The translations under genes and the position numbers were made by a program. Of a stretch of 64,000 bases of DNA, positions 17,430 to 26,126 are shown piece by piece. The stretch's first letter is position 1. Every line of letters starts with the position of its first letter. The notes under the pieces were generated by a model. It was not told the origin of the DNA. It made no database searches and saw only the letters and a list, made by a program, of their open reading frames with translations. Source of the DNA: Chania fonticola_B (lineage in GTDB: Bacteria > Pseudomonadota > Gammaproteobacteria > Enterobacterales > Enterobacteriaceae); NCBI RefSeq assembly GCF_048537545.1, contig NZ_CP183218.1; one strand, given 5' to 3'.

Positions 17430-17868
17430 CATCATCATAATTGCAATCGTTTTTTTAGCTTCAGGGTGCAAGAACTATATACCTTATCTATATATCGACA
17501 ACCTTATTGAGATGTCACGAATTTATTGCAATGAAAATGAATTTTTACAGTGTGAACGTTATCAAGCATGTATATCTAAACAGTATGACAAGGTTAAATC
17601 AAAATCTCCATTACTGCTATCTCGAGCCCCCTCAATTATTAGCCGTAATGCATTAAGTATTGGAGAGGTTAACAGCCATATTAACTTAATTTCAGATAGC
17701 TATGGTCTTTTAGACCCCAAAACGCCCGATCTTAATGATTTAGGCCTAAGCGTTGGCGTAAGCTATTTTATTTACGCCCATAACGCCTGCGCCAGCATCA
17801 CCGGGGATAAAACTTATAACATCGATAGCTACATGCCACTGTTGAGGGAGAAGCTTGGTGTTAAGTAA
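17416..17868 (+). CDS. Putative immunity lipoprotein for the adjacent effector
   Basis: From TTG 17416 (GGAG ten bases before it) the product has 150 residues: MKRFDIIIIAIVFLASGC gives a lipoprotein signal with cysteine at about residue 18. A later start is required, since the open frame to 17374 has no membrane signal before it. The gene overlaps the effector's last 14 bases, which fits effector-immunity pairs, and export to the periplasm fits protection against a periplasm-acting lipase. It resembles no family I recognise. A+T content is higher than in neighbours, a sign of transfer. Confidence 0.6.
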   Translation: MKRFDIIIIAIVFLASGCKNYIPYLYIDNLIEMSRIYCNENEFLQCERYQACISKQYDKVKSKSPLLLSRAPSIISRNALSIGEVNSHINLISDSYGLLDPKTPDLNDLGLSVGVSYFIYAHNACASITGDKTYNIDSYMPLLREKLGVK

Positions 17869-18093
17869 CAGCCTCAAGGGTTTCAGGAACAACGCCCGCG
17901 CGACAAAAGTGTTATCTTTGTCGCCGTTGATTCATAAAGCTTTATTTTTTAATAACGTATTGGTTTATTTAGCTACGAAACAAAAAATTTCACCTTAAAT
18001 TCAACTCAATAGCCTTACTACGCCACCAATCAGATCCCCCCTGCTTCGTCTATAATTTAAAAAAGCTAAAAATTGGCATCCAAGGTGGGCACT

Positions 18094-21006
18094 ATGGCAG
18101 GAAAGATCACAGGTTTAAGAAGCCGCTATCCGCTACATATCCAGATTGCCGCGCTGTTTACCTTGCTGATTGTCTCCATCGGCAGCGTGATCGTGCTTTT
18201 TAGCCACAGCCAACTCAGCAAACTGACCGAGGCCAGCACCAACCGGCAGTATCAAAAAACCGGCGAAGCCATTGCTGCGGAGCTGGACTCCGTGACCCGC
18301 AGCATGAAAATGTCGGCGAAGATGTTGGCACGTATGCCAATAACAGAAGCCACCACCCTCGAGCAACGCATGGCATTTATCGGCCCGCTGATCGAGATAC
18401 TCAAGCAAAATGATTATGCCAATGCGGTATACAGCGCTTACCACAACGGCGATTTCTTTATACTACGCCGCCTCACCCCAGCCAACCGAGCTTTATTTAA
18501 TGCGCCGGAAGATGCCGAATGGCTGGCGCAAAGCTACCGCTTTTTAGAGACCTCGCCCCAGGCTCAGAATATCTTTTTGGACGGTAAACAGCAGGTTATG
18601 GCGGTAAAAACCGTGCCGTATAATAATTATGATCCCCGGGAGCGTACCTGGTATCAGTTGGCAGTAAAAACTCAGCAACTGATTACCTCCCCGCTCTATA
18701 CTTTCAAAGGCACCGGTGAGACCGGCTTCACCTACAGCATCCAGGCTCCAGATGGCCATGCCGTGATCGGTTTGGACGTTTCACTGGCTTCACTTTCGCT
18801 GTTTCTTCAACAAAGCCTACCGCCGGATAGCCAGGCGGCTATCATTAACTCTGCCAATGAAGCTATCGCCAGCCTGCCTGCACAAAACACCAAAAGCCAG
18901 GATGGACTGAAAAGCATTGCGCACATCCCGGTACTGCAAGCGTTGCTAGATCCCCATCACGGCGCAAGCGGCCTATTTACGGCACAAGGGCAGAGCTGGT
19001 TTGGAGCCGTTGTGGAGCTTAAGGGGCAAAGCCAAGGCTACCAGTTGGTGATTGCCACGCCCTCGGCCTATCTGACCGCTGATGCCAACGCCATCCGCAA
19101 CCGCTCGACCCTGATCGCCTTTGCGTTGCTGCTGCTCGGCCTGCCGCTGGTTTGGTATTTCTCCCTACGTATTTCACGGCCGCTGATCCGCCTGCGCCAG
19201 GATGCCGACGCCATCAGCAATCTGCATTTTGATGAGCGGGCGGAGGAACGCTCGGTGATTGAAGAAGTGGACGACCTGCACAAAGCCATGTCCAAAATGA
19301 AGCTGACGCTCAAGCAGTTTATCTCGATGGGCAGCCTGTTATCCACCAAGGATAATTTCCCGCAGCAGATGCAGGGCTTGCTCAATGAAACCAGCAAAAT
19401 CGCGAACATGAGCGGCGGTATTATTTTCCTGTCAGACAAAACGCCCGGCTGCTTTTCACCCATAGCCTGCAACTGGGCTGGAAAAGAGGTGGCCAGTTCG
19501 GAGGTGGCATCGTTGCAGTTTGATCCACAGCATTTCAGCGCGTTTTGGCAGATCCTGGAGGGTAAAACCGTTGCCGGAGTCTTTACCAACGAGAATATCC
19601 CCAGCCAACTGCACACCATCTTTGGTTCCCATTTGCCGCTGCACTATGTGGCTGTCCCGATGCAAACGCATGATCGGGAACTGATGGGGTTCTTACTGCT
19701 GCTTAATCCTGCCGAAGCTGGTCCGGAACATGGGCAAGCCAAAGTACAGCTGATTAATGCTCTGGTGGGCAGCTTATCGGTAGCAATAGAGACGCAATAT
19801 CTGCTGCAAGAGCAAAAGCATCTGATGGGCGCCTTTATTCAGTTAATCGCCGGAGCGATCGACGCCAAGAGCGCCTATACCGGCGGCCATTGCCAGCGCG
19901 TACCGGTCATCACCAAGATGCTGGCCAAGGCAGCGGTTGAGGCCAAACAAGGGCCGTTCGCCGATTTTACCCTTTCCGCCAATGAGTGGGAGGAACTGCA
20001 CACCGCCTGCTGGCTGCACGACTGCGGGAAAATCACCACGCCAGAGGCCATAGTGGATAAGGCCACCAAGCTGGAGATGATTTACGACCGTATTCACGAG
20101 GTGCGGATGCGCTTTGAGGTGCTGAAGCGGGATAAAGAGGTTAGCTTCCTGCGCAAACACGCTACGATCGCCGCTACCGAGCAGGAAGAACAATGGCTAC
20201 GCGATGAGCTGCAGCAGTTGGATGAAGATTTCTATTTTATTGCACAGTGTAATATCGGTGGCGAATTCCTGTCTGACAGCGCGCTCGCACGCATTCAACA
20301 AATCGCACAATATCAATGGACCCGCACTCTGGATGATACCGCAGGCGTGGCACGGGAAGAATTGGCGCGCAAAAACCGCCGCCCTGCCGCCCCCTTACCT
20401 ACTCAGGAACCACTGCTGGCGGATAAAGAAGAACATATCATCTACCGCGACGAGAAAAGCCATCTGCCCGAAAGCTATCACTTCAAACTCAAGGAGCCGA
20501 CCTTACTCTATAACCACGGGGAGATTTACAATCTGGGTATCCGCAGAGGCACCCTGAGTGAGGAGGAGCGCTATAAAATCAACGAGCACATTATGCAGAC
20601 TATCATCATGTTGGAAAAACTGCCGTTCCCACGCACCATGGCCAACGTGGCGGTAATTGCCGGTGGCCATCATGAACGCATGGATGGTAAAGGCTACCCT
20701 TACCAGTTAACCCACCAACAGATGAGCATTCCGGTGCGCATGATGGCGATCGCCGACGTGTTTGAAGCCCTGACGGCCGCCGATCGGCCTTATAAACCGG
20801 GCAAGCTGTTATCTGAGGCACTCAATATCTTGGTCAGCATGGCAAATGAAAATCATCTGGACCGCGAATTGATGATCCTGTTCCTGGAGTCTGGTATTTG
20901 GCATGACTATGCACTGAGCTATCTGCAAGCCGATAAAATAGATACCGTCGATATTCCCGCGCTGTTACGCAAACTCGAAATCCCCGATTGCCAACCAACG
21001 AACTGA
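18094..21006 (+). CDS. Membrane HD-GYP sensor protein (dCache-HAMP-GAF-HD-GYP)
   Basis: A 970-residue protein, starting at ATG 18094 after AAGGTGGGCACT. Two membrane segments (about 20-42 and 338-358) flank a periplasmic dCache-like sensor with the motif YDPRERTWYQ. A HAMP linker (SLRISRPLIRLRQDADAIS), a GAF-like region (about 420-565) and the catalytic HD-GYP part follow. The last contains WLHDCGK (H642-D643) and GGHHERMDGKGYP (from about 857), with a long charged insert between. HD-GYP enzymes hydrolyse cyclic di-GMP; the ligand sensed here is unknown. The gene is monocistronic. Confidence 0.85.
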   Translation: MAGKITGLRSRYPLHIQIAALFTLLIVSIGSVIVLFSHSQLSKLTEASTNRQYQKTGEAIAAELDSVTRSMKMSAKMLARMPITEATTLEQRMAFIGPLIEILKQNDYANAVYSAYHNGDFFILRRLTPANRALFNAPEDAEWLAQSYRFLETSPQAQNIFLDGKQQVMAVKTVPYNNYDPRERTWYQLAVKTQQLITSPLYTFKGTGETGFTYSIQAPDGHAVIGLDVSLASLSLFLQQSLPPDSQAAIINSANEAIASLPAQNTKSQDGLKSIAHIPVLQALLDPHHGASGLFTAQGQSWFGAVVELKGQSQGYQLVIATPSAYLTADANAIRNRSTLIAFALLLLGLPLVWYFSLRISRPLIRLRQDADAISNLHFDERAEERSVIEEVDDLHKAMSKMKLTLKQFISMGSLLSTKDNFPQQMQGLLNETSKIANMSGGIIFLSDKTPGCFSPIACNWAGKEVASSEVASLQFDPQHFSAFWQILEGKTVAGVFTNENIPSQLHTIFGSHLPLHYVAVPMQTHDRELMGFLLLLNPAEAGPEHGQAKVQLINALVGSLSVAIETQYLLQEQKHLMGAFIQLIAGAIDAKSAYTGGHCQRVPVITKMLAKAAVEAKQGPFADFTLSANEWEELHTACWLHDCGKITTPEAIVDKATKLEMIYDRIHEVRMRFEVLKRDKEVSFLRKHATIAATEQEEQWLRDELQQLDEDFYFIAQCNIGGEFLSDSALARIQQIAQYQWTRTLDDTAGVAREELARKNRRPAAPLPTQEPLLADKEEHIIYRDEKSHLPESYHFKLKEPTLLYNHGEIYNLGIRRGTLSEEERYKINEHIMQTIIMLEKLPFPRTMANVAVIAGGHHERMDGKGYPYQLTHQQMSIPVRMMAIADVFEALTAADRPYKPGKLLSEALNILVSMANENHLDRELMILFLESGIWHDYALSYLQADKIDTVDIPALLRKLEIPDCQPTN

Positions 21007-21063
21007 TACCCAGCAGCTTCACGACATAGGGGCGCAGCGGCGCCCCCGCCGTCAAACATCTCG

Positions 21064-21585
21064 CTATTTTTTCTGCCGTTGCGCCTCAAACCACACGCCG
21101 CATTGGGAGAAGAGCAACGTATTACGATCTTTCACCAACACGTTATCACCGGGAACGCCTTCAGTCCCCTGATCGGTGATCCCCGGTACGGTGACATCCT
21201 GATGCTGAATGATGACACGCTGCACCGAAGGCGTACTGATACCCAAAATTGGGAAATCGACGTACCAATTATCGCCCGAGTTATCTTCCACAAACTCTTG
21301 CGCCTCTACCGTGGTGGTGATCGCCCCCTGATTGATCAGTTGCTGTTCATGCCAGGTAAAGCCGTCTGCTTTATAGTTGATACTATTACCGACCAACTGC
21401 TGTGCCTGCTTTTCATCCCAGCAGCCCACGGTCTGGGTGGGAATGATCTTGGTCACGCTCCAGTTGCCGATTAACGCCGATGGGATCGGGGCTGGGGCGT
21501 TTTGTGCTGCCCAGGCGGTGGGCAACGACAGCACCAGCAGCGCAGCCAATGGCAAGATTCTTTTACTCAGGGCGAGGTATTGCAT
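21064..21585 (-). CDS. Exported protein of unknown function
   Basis: The product has 173 residues with a clear signal peptide (RILPLAALLVLSLPTAWA, cut near residue 26). The mature part has two cysteines (VGCWDE and SQCGVW) that could form a disulfide, and predicted beta structure. A strong AAGGAGCCGTACC site precedes ATG 21585. I do not recognise a family. It lies downstream of, and antiparallel to, the HD-GYP gene; there is no operon partner. Confidence 0.7.
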   Translation of the reverse strand: MQYLALSKRILPLAALLVLSLPTAWAAQNAPAPIPSALIGNWSVTKIIPTQTVGCWDEKQAQQLVGNSINYKADGFTWHEQQLINQGAITTTVEAQEFVEDNSGDNWYVDFPILGISTPSVQRVIIQHQDVTVPGITDQGTEGVPGDNVLVKDRNTLLFSQCGVWFEAQRQKK

Positions 21586-21678
21586 GGTACGGCTCCTTAG
21601 AGTGCTGCAAGTCTATCAATTACAGTGACCAATCTGTCTATGACTTTACCTAAGCCATTGGCCTTTCAGCAAGCGGTG

Positions 21679-22506
21679 TTAACGTGGAATTAGCGGCCAC
21701 CAACGTTGTTCATCATCCCGCTGCTGCCACTGCGTCTCCCCGCTGAGTGCCAAACGCCGGTCTTCCAGATAACGATATTCGCGGCGAGCCGCTTCCAGCA
21801 GGCTGAAATCCAGCTCTGCCTGCACTATTCCCGGCTCGCGCCCCAGTCTGGCCACCTCACGCCCCAAGGGATCAACAACCAGGCTTTCGCCAGCAAACTG
21901 CATCCCACATCCATGCCCGGCGCGGTTGGCCATCGCCACAAACATCTGATTATCCTGAGCGCGAGCCAGCAAAGCGTTACGATGCACGTGACCATAGGGA
22001 TCCATATTGCCATCGGTAACCAGCAACAGATCGCACCCCATCAGAGCCAACGCTCGTGATGCCTCTGGGAATTCGATGTCGTAGCAGATCAGTAAACCAA
22101 TACGCCGCCCCCGCCACAGCCCGCAGACCAGGCGATCGCCCGCTTGCGCTTCGGCGCGTTCATTGGTCCATAAATGGCTTTTGCGATAATGCAGATAGAT
22201 GCCCTGCTCCGGTGTGATCAGCACCGAGCTGTTGAACAGTTGCGTGCCATCCTGCTCAAGAAAACCCACGGCGACGGCAATCCCCGTACGCTGGCTTGCC
22301 GCCACCACTTGCGCGAGTTCCGGGCCTTGCAGTTGCAGCGCGTAGTCCGTATTGCCATCAGGATGGGTAAAGCCGGTAAGCTGCGTTTCTGGCAACACCA
22401 ACAGGTCGGTTTGGCCGCTGCAACGTTCAATCTGCGCCAGCATGGCGGCCAGGTTATGGGCAATGTCCCCTTCACGGCAGGTAAATTGGGCCAAGGTTAT
22501 CCGCAT
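21679..22506 (-). CDS. Carbon-nitrogen hydrolase (nitrilase superfamily)
   Basis: A 275-residue amidase-like enzyme with the Glu-Lys-Cys triad: glutamate in VLPETQLTG (about E40), lysine in HYRKSHLW and cysteine in LLICYDIEFPE. AAAAGGAGTAATCA precedes ATG 22506. These enzymes cleave C-N bonds of small amides; candidates include omega-amidase- or carbamoylputrescine-type reactions, but sequence alone does not settle the substrate. The purine permease gene upstream in the same direction is 93 bases away, so nitrogen-compound use is a possible shared theme. Confidence 0.85.
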   Translation of the reverse strand: MRITLAQFTCREGDIAHNLAAMLAQIERCSGQTDLLVLPETQLTGFTHPDGNTDYALQLQGPELAQVVAASQRTGIAVAVGFLEQDGTQLFNSSVLITPEQGIYLHYRKSHLWTNERAEAQAGDRLVCGLWRGRRIGLLICYDIEFPEASRALALMGCDLLLVTDGNMDPYGHVHRNALLARAQDNQMFVAMANRAGHGCGMQFAGESLVVDPLGREVARLGREPGIVQAELDFSLLEAARREYRYLEDRRLALSGETQWQQRDDEQRWWPLIPR

Positions 22507-22599
22507 TGATTACTCCTTTTAAGTCGAACAATGTTTTTACCTGTTATAACCACTGGCTGGCAAGTCACTGTTAACGGAGACAATCAATAAACGGCAGCG

Positions 22600-23955
22600 T
22601 TATTCCTCCGGATGATAGCCATTGAAGTAGAGATTCAGCAGCACCGCCGCCACCGAAGAAAGCAAAATGCCGCTGTGCAGCAAAGGTTGCAGGCTCGCTG
22701 GCATCTGGGTAAAGAAATCAGCCGCTACGATCGGGATCATGCCAAGCCCCAGGCTGATGGCGACAATATAGGCATTATAACGATTGGTATTGAAGTTGAC
22801 CCTGGTCAGGATCTTGATGCCGGTAGACAGCACCATACCAAACATCACGATACCTGCGCCCCCCAAGACAAACTGCGGGATCGAGGCCACCAGAATAGAC
22901 ATTTTGGGGATCAGGCCAAACAGTACCAGAATCAAACCTGCCATCACGCATACCCAGCGGCTGGACACCTGAGTAACGCTGACCAAGCCAATATTCTGGG
23001 AGAATGAAGTATGCGGGAACGTATTGAAAATACCGCCGATAACGGTTCCCAGGCCGTCAACACGCAACCCGCGTACCACGTCCTGCTTGGTGGTTGGGCG
23101 GCCGACAATTTCGCCCAGCGCCATAAACATACCCATCGATTCAATAAATACGATCAGCATGACGATCGTCAGAGTGATAATCGACGCAGGATCAAAGGTG
23201 GGCCAACCGAAGGCAAAGGGGCGCACGATGGCAAACCAGGCGGCATCATCCAGGCCAGAAAAGCTGACTTCTCCCATCAACAGCGCCACCACAAAACCGA
23301 AGCCAATCCCCAACAGCACGGAAATATTAGAGATAAAGCCTTTGCTAAACCGGGTGATTAGCAAAATAAAAATCAGCACCAGCAACGAGACGCCAATATA
23401 GGCTGGGTTACCGTAGTTGGCATTGCCCCTGCCCCCTGCAGCCCAATCTATCCCGACCCGCACGATGCTCAGGCCGATGGAAGTGATCACAATCCCCGTC
23501 ACCAGGGTTGGGAACAGCGGCATCAAACGGCCTACCAACGGCACCAGCAACGTGGTGATAATTCCAGCCGCAATGGTGGCACCAAAGATACCGGTCAGGC
23601 CGATTTCGGGGTTGGCACCGATGGCCAACATCGGCGTGACGGCTGCGAAGGTGACGGACATGATGACGGGCAACCGAATACCCGCAAAGCGCCCCATCCC
23701 GATGCATTGCAATAGCGTCACCACGCCACAGCAAAACAGATCGGAGCTGATCAGATAAGCAATCTGCAGCTTATCCAACCCCAGGCTGCCGCCGATCATC
23801 AATGGGACGGCAACCGCCCCCGCATACATCACCAGGACATGCTGAAGCCCCAGGGTAAAAAGATGGGCAATGGGTAATATCTCTTCAACTTTATCAATCG
23901 GTTTTTCAGTCGTCTGCGCCTTTTCGCCGGGCAAAATAGTATTCAAGTTGGTCAT
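22600..23955 (-). CDS. NCS2-family purine (xanthine/urate) permease
   Basis: The protein has 451 residues and about 12-14 membrane segments, beginning with LFTLGLQHVLVMYAGAVAVPLMIGGSLGL and containing VFIESMGMFMALGEI and SFSQNIGLVS, landmarks of nucleobase-cation symporter 2 proteins. It most resembles the xanthine/urate group (XanQ, UacT) rather than uracil transporters. AGGAGTGAGGTTTC precedes the start. aegA, linked to urate use in E. coli, is in the same window 9.5 kb away, which makes urate a reasonable but unproven substrate. Confidence 0.85.
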   Translation of the reverse strand: MTNLNTILPGEKAQTTEKPIDKVEEILPIAHLFTLGLQHVLVMYAGAVAVPLMIGGSLGLDKLQIAYLISSDLFCCGVVTLLQCIGMGRFAGIRLPVIMSVTFAAVTPMLAIGANPEIGLTGIFGATIAAGIITTLLVPLVGRLMPLFPTLVTGIVITSIGLSIVRVGIDWAAGGRGNANYGNPAYIGVSLLVLIFILLITRFSKGFISNISVLLGIGFGFVVALLMGEVSFSGLDDAAWFAIVRPFAFGWPTFDPASIITLTIVMLIVFIESMGMFMALGEIVGRPTTKQDVVRGLRVDGLGTVIGGIFNTFPHTSFSQNIGLVSVTQVSSRWVCVMAGLILVLFGLIPKMSILVASIPQFVLGGAGIVMFGMVLSTGIKILTRVNFNTNRYNAYIVAISLGLGMIPIVAADFFTQMPASLQPLLHSGILLSSVAAVLLNLYFNGYHPEE

Positions 23956-24566
23956 GAAACCTCACTCCTGTACGGCCTTGATCAGGTTGTCATTCCTGAT
24001 GGCTACGATTCGAGGGCACAGCCTGATAACCCCCCTGATAATGGATGTACGGCACGAGTTTGGGGCATGCATTTTGTGTGCAGAGTGGGCTGTTCTCAGG
24101 TGGTATTGTGCAGGGGAGTGTTTTAAATGCGAAAACCATCACAGATGAGGCTTAATTTATTTCGATTTAATTAACATTAAATTAGATAAAAAATAACATT
24201 CCCCTCGGCGAAAATGGCGCAATTGATAAAATTACCAATATGATTCGTCTCAATTTGAGATCCCACCTCTGTACCCATCCGATAAACCGATAGCAGCGAC
24301 ATGTTGCAATTTTGGTTGGCAAAATCTGCCACCGGTTGCTAATTCCTTGATTGCCCGTCATTCCCGGGTTTCCACAGCCAACCAGAGGTGCGCTATCAAA
24401 AGTAACAAGCCGATAACCCGCATAGAAATGGTCAATAATTAGCCTATTTTGGGTTTATTTATGAGCAACAGCTGTGTATATTACCACCACTCAGAAGGAA
24501 TGAGTCAGGCGATCCGGCCACTCCATTACAGGGATAGACGTTCAGTTGCTCTTTCAGAAATCTTTT
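23956..24566. other. Long intergenic region between the purine permease and mepS-like genes
   Basis: About 610 bases hold the divergent promoters of the two flanking genes. The middle (24150-24260) is A+T-rich. I see no RNA gene, repeat family member or credible ORF; a small RNA cannot be excluded from sequence alone. Confidence 0.4.
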
Positions 24567-25031
24567 ATGCTTAAATTTTTTGCTGTATTTCTCACTTGCT
24601 CAGCGTTTTGCATGAGCTTTTCCGCTTCAGCCAGTTCCGGCCACAATAATACTCAGGAGCTAAAAAAAATCCTGTCGCATTATGACCGATGGGAAGGAGT
24701 ACGTTACAAATTCGGGGGTAACTCGCGCAAAGGCATCGACTGTTCAGCCTATATGCAGCGCGTATTTCAAGATGAATTTGCCGTCAGCTTGCCACGCAGC
24801 ACCGGTGAACAAATGAAACTGGGCTCGCGCGTAGCCAAAAGCGAGTTAAACACAGGCGATCTGGTGTTTTTTAAAACCTCATCCCGTCAGCGCCACGTCG
24901 GCGTTTATATCGGGGAGGGTGAGTTTGTTCACGCCTCTACCAGTATGGGCGTCACCGTTTCCAGCCTAGATAACCAATACTGGAGCGCGCGTTACGAACT
25001 GGCCCGACGTATCAATGGCAGCGATGCATAA
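24567..25031 (+). CDS. MepS/Spr-like NlpC/P60 murein endopeptidase, not a lipoprotein
   Basis: The product (154 residues from ATG 24567; TTG 24546 is possible) has the NlpC/P60 triad: cysteine in KGIDCSAYMQ, histidine in RHVGVYIG and histidine in FVHAST. It resembles E. coli MepS along the catalytic domain (YDRWEGVRYKFGG, SLPRSTGEQ, LNTGDLVFF). Unlike MepS it has a plain signal peptide ending near ASA and no lipobox cysteine, so it should be soluble in the periplasm. Such enzymes cut peptidoglycan cross-links. No good ribosome site is seen. Confidence 0.8.
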   Translation: MLKFFAVFLTCSAFCMSFSASASSGHNNTQELKKILSHYDRWEGVRYKFGGNSRKGIDCSAYMQRVFQDEFAVSLPRSTGEQMKLGSRVAKSELNTGDLVFFKTSSRQRHVGVYIGEGEFVHASTSMGVTVSSLDNQYWSARYELARRINGSDA

Positions 25032-25084
25032 ACCTGCCCACCTGGCCAAACCGCCGGTCACCACACCGGCGGCCAAGGCGAGGA

Positions 25085-26109
25085 TCACAGCTTCTTGCGG
25101 TTACGGCGCATATCGATAGCCACAGCGGCCACGATGATCATGCCTTTGATAATGTCCTGAATGTAGGAATCCACACCGATAAAGGTAAAGCCACTTTTGA
25201 TCAGGCCGAGGATCACCGCGCCGATCAGCGTGCCGGTAATGCGCCCCACTCCGCCCATCAGGCTACTGCCACCGATGACCGCGGCGGCAATGGCGTCCAA
25301 CTCATAAGCCCCCCCATGCTCGACTGCCCGCTACTGACTCGTGCCGCCAGCACCACGCCCGCTAATCCTGCCAACCCACCCGCAATGGTGTAGACCGTCA
25401 CCAGGTATTTATTGACGTTGATCCCAGAGACCCTGGCCGAGGTCATATTGCCGCCGATGGCATACACGTATTTGCCATAACGGGTGTGCTTCAGGGCGAT
25501 ATGGAAAATCACCGCCACCACCAGGAAGATAATCACCGGCATGGCACCCTGGCCAATCGAGGTAAAACCGTCCGACAGGAAACTGACCGGGTTACCTTTG
25601 GTATAATACTGCGCCAAACCACGGGCAGAAACCATCATCCCCAAGGTGGCGATAAACGGCGGAATACCGGTGCGAGTGATCAAGAACCCGTTGATAAATC
25701 CGCAAATAATACCCACCCCAATCCCGGCCCCGATGGGGATCGCGGCGGGTAGGTCCAGCAGGCCCGGATACATTGGCGAAATGCTTTCGGAGGTTTGCGC
25801 CAGGCTGGCCGCCACCACCGCCGTCAGGGCAATCAACGAGCCAGATGAGAGATCGATACCGGTGGTAATAATGACCTGAGTTACACCAACAGCAATGATG
25901 CCGATAATCGCCACCTGCAAAACGATCAACAGCAGGCGGTTCGGGTTAAGCAGGAATGACTGATCGCGCACGTACCAGCCCAGCATTTCAAAAATCAGCG
26001 CGATACCGATCATGACGATAAAGATGCCGGTATCTTTCGGCAACTTGCCGCTGAAATCGGCAAACGGCGAGACTTTGACTGGCTGAGTTTCCACTTTGAC
26101 GTTATTCAT
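25085..26109 (-). pseudogene. Sugar ABC transporter permease (RbsC family), frameshifted
   Basis: The first frame (26109-25258) and the second (25300-25085) together make a normal RbsC-type permease of about 341 residues with eight or more membrane segments. The frame breaks at a G run (complement of seven C at 25309-25315). One extra G restores SMGGAYELDAIAAAVIGGSSLMGG, the conserved motif where the ATPase couples. Without it the reading ends as GLMSWTPLPPRSS. Sequencing error or real loss cannot be told apart here. The gene is third of the operon SBP-ATPase-permease. Confidence 0.88.
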
Positions 26110-26126
26110 TGTGTTTTACCTTTGCG

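Noticed and set aside
17895..17926. Hairpin GCGACAAA/TTTGTCGC after the immunity gene
   Set aside because: A stem is present but no T run follows, so I do not list it as a terminator.
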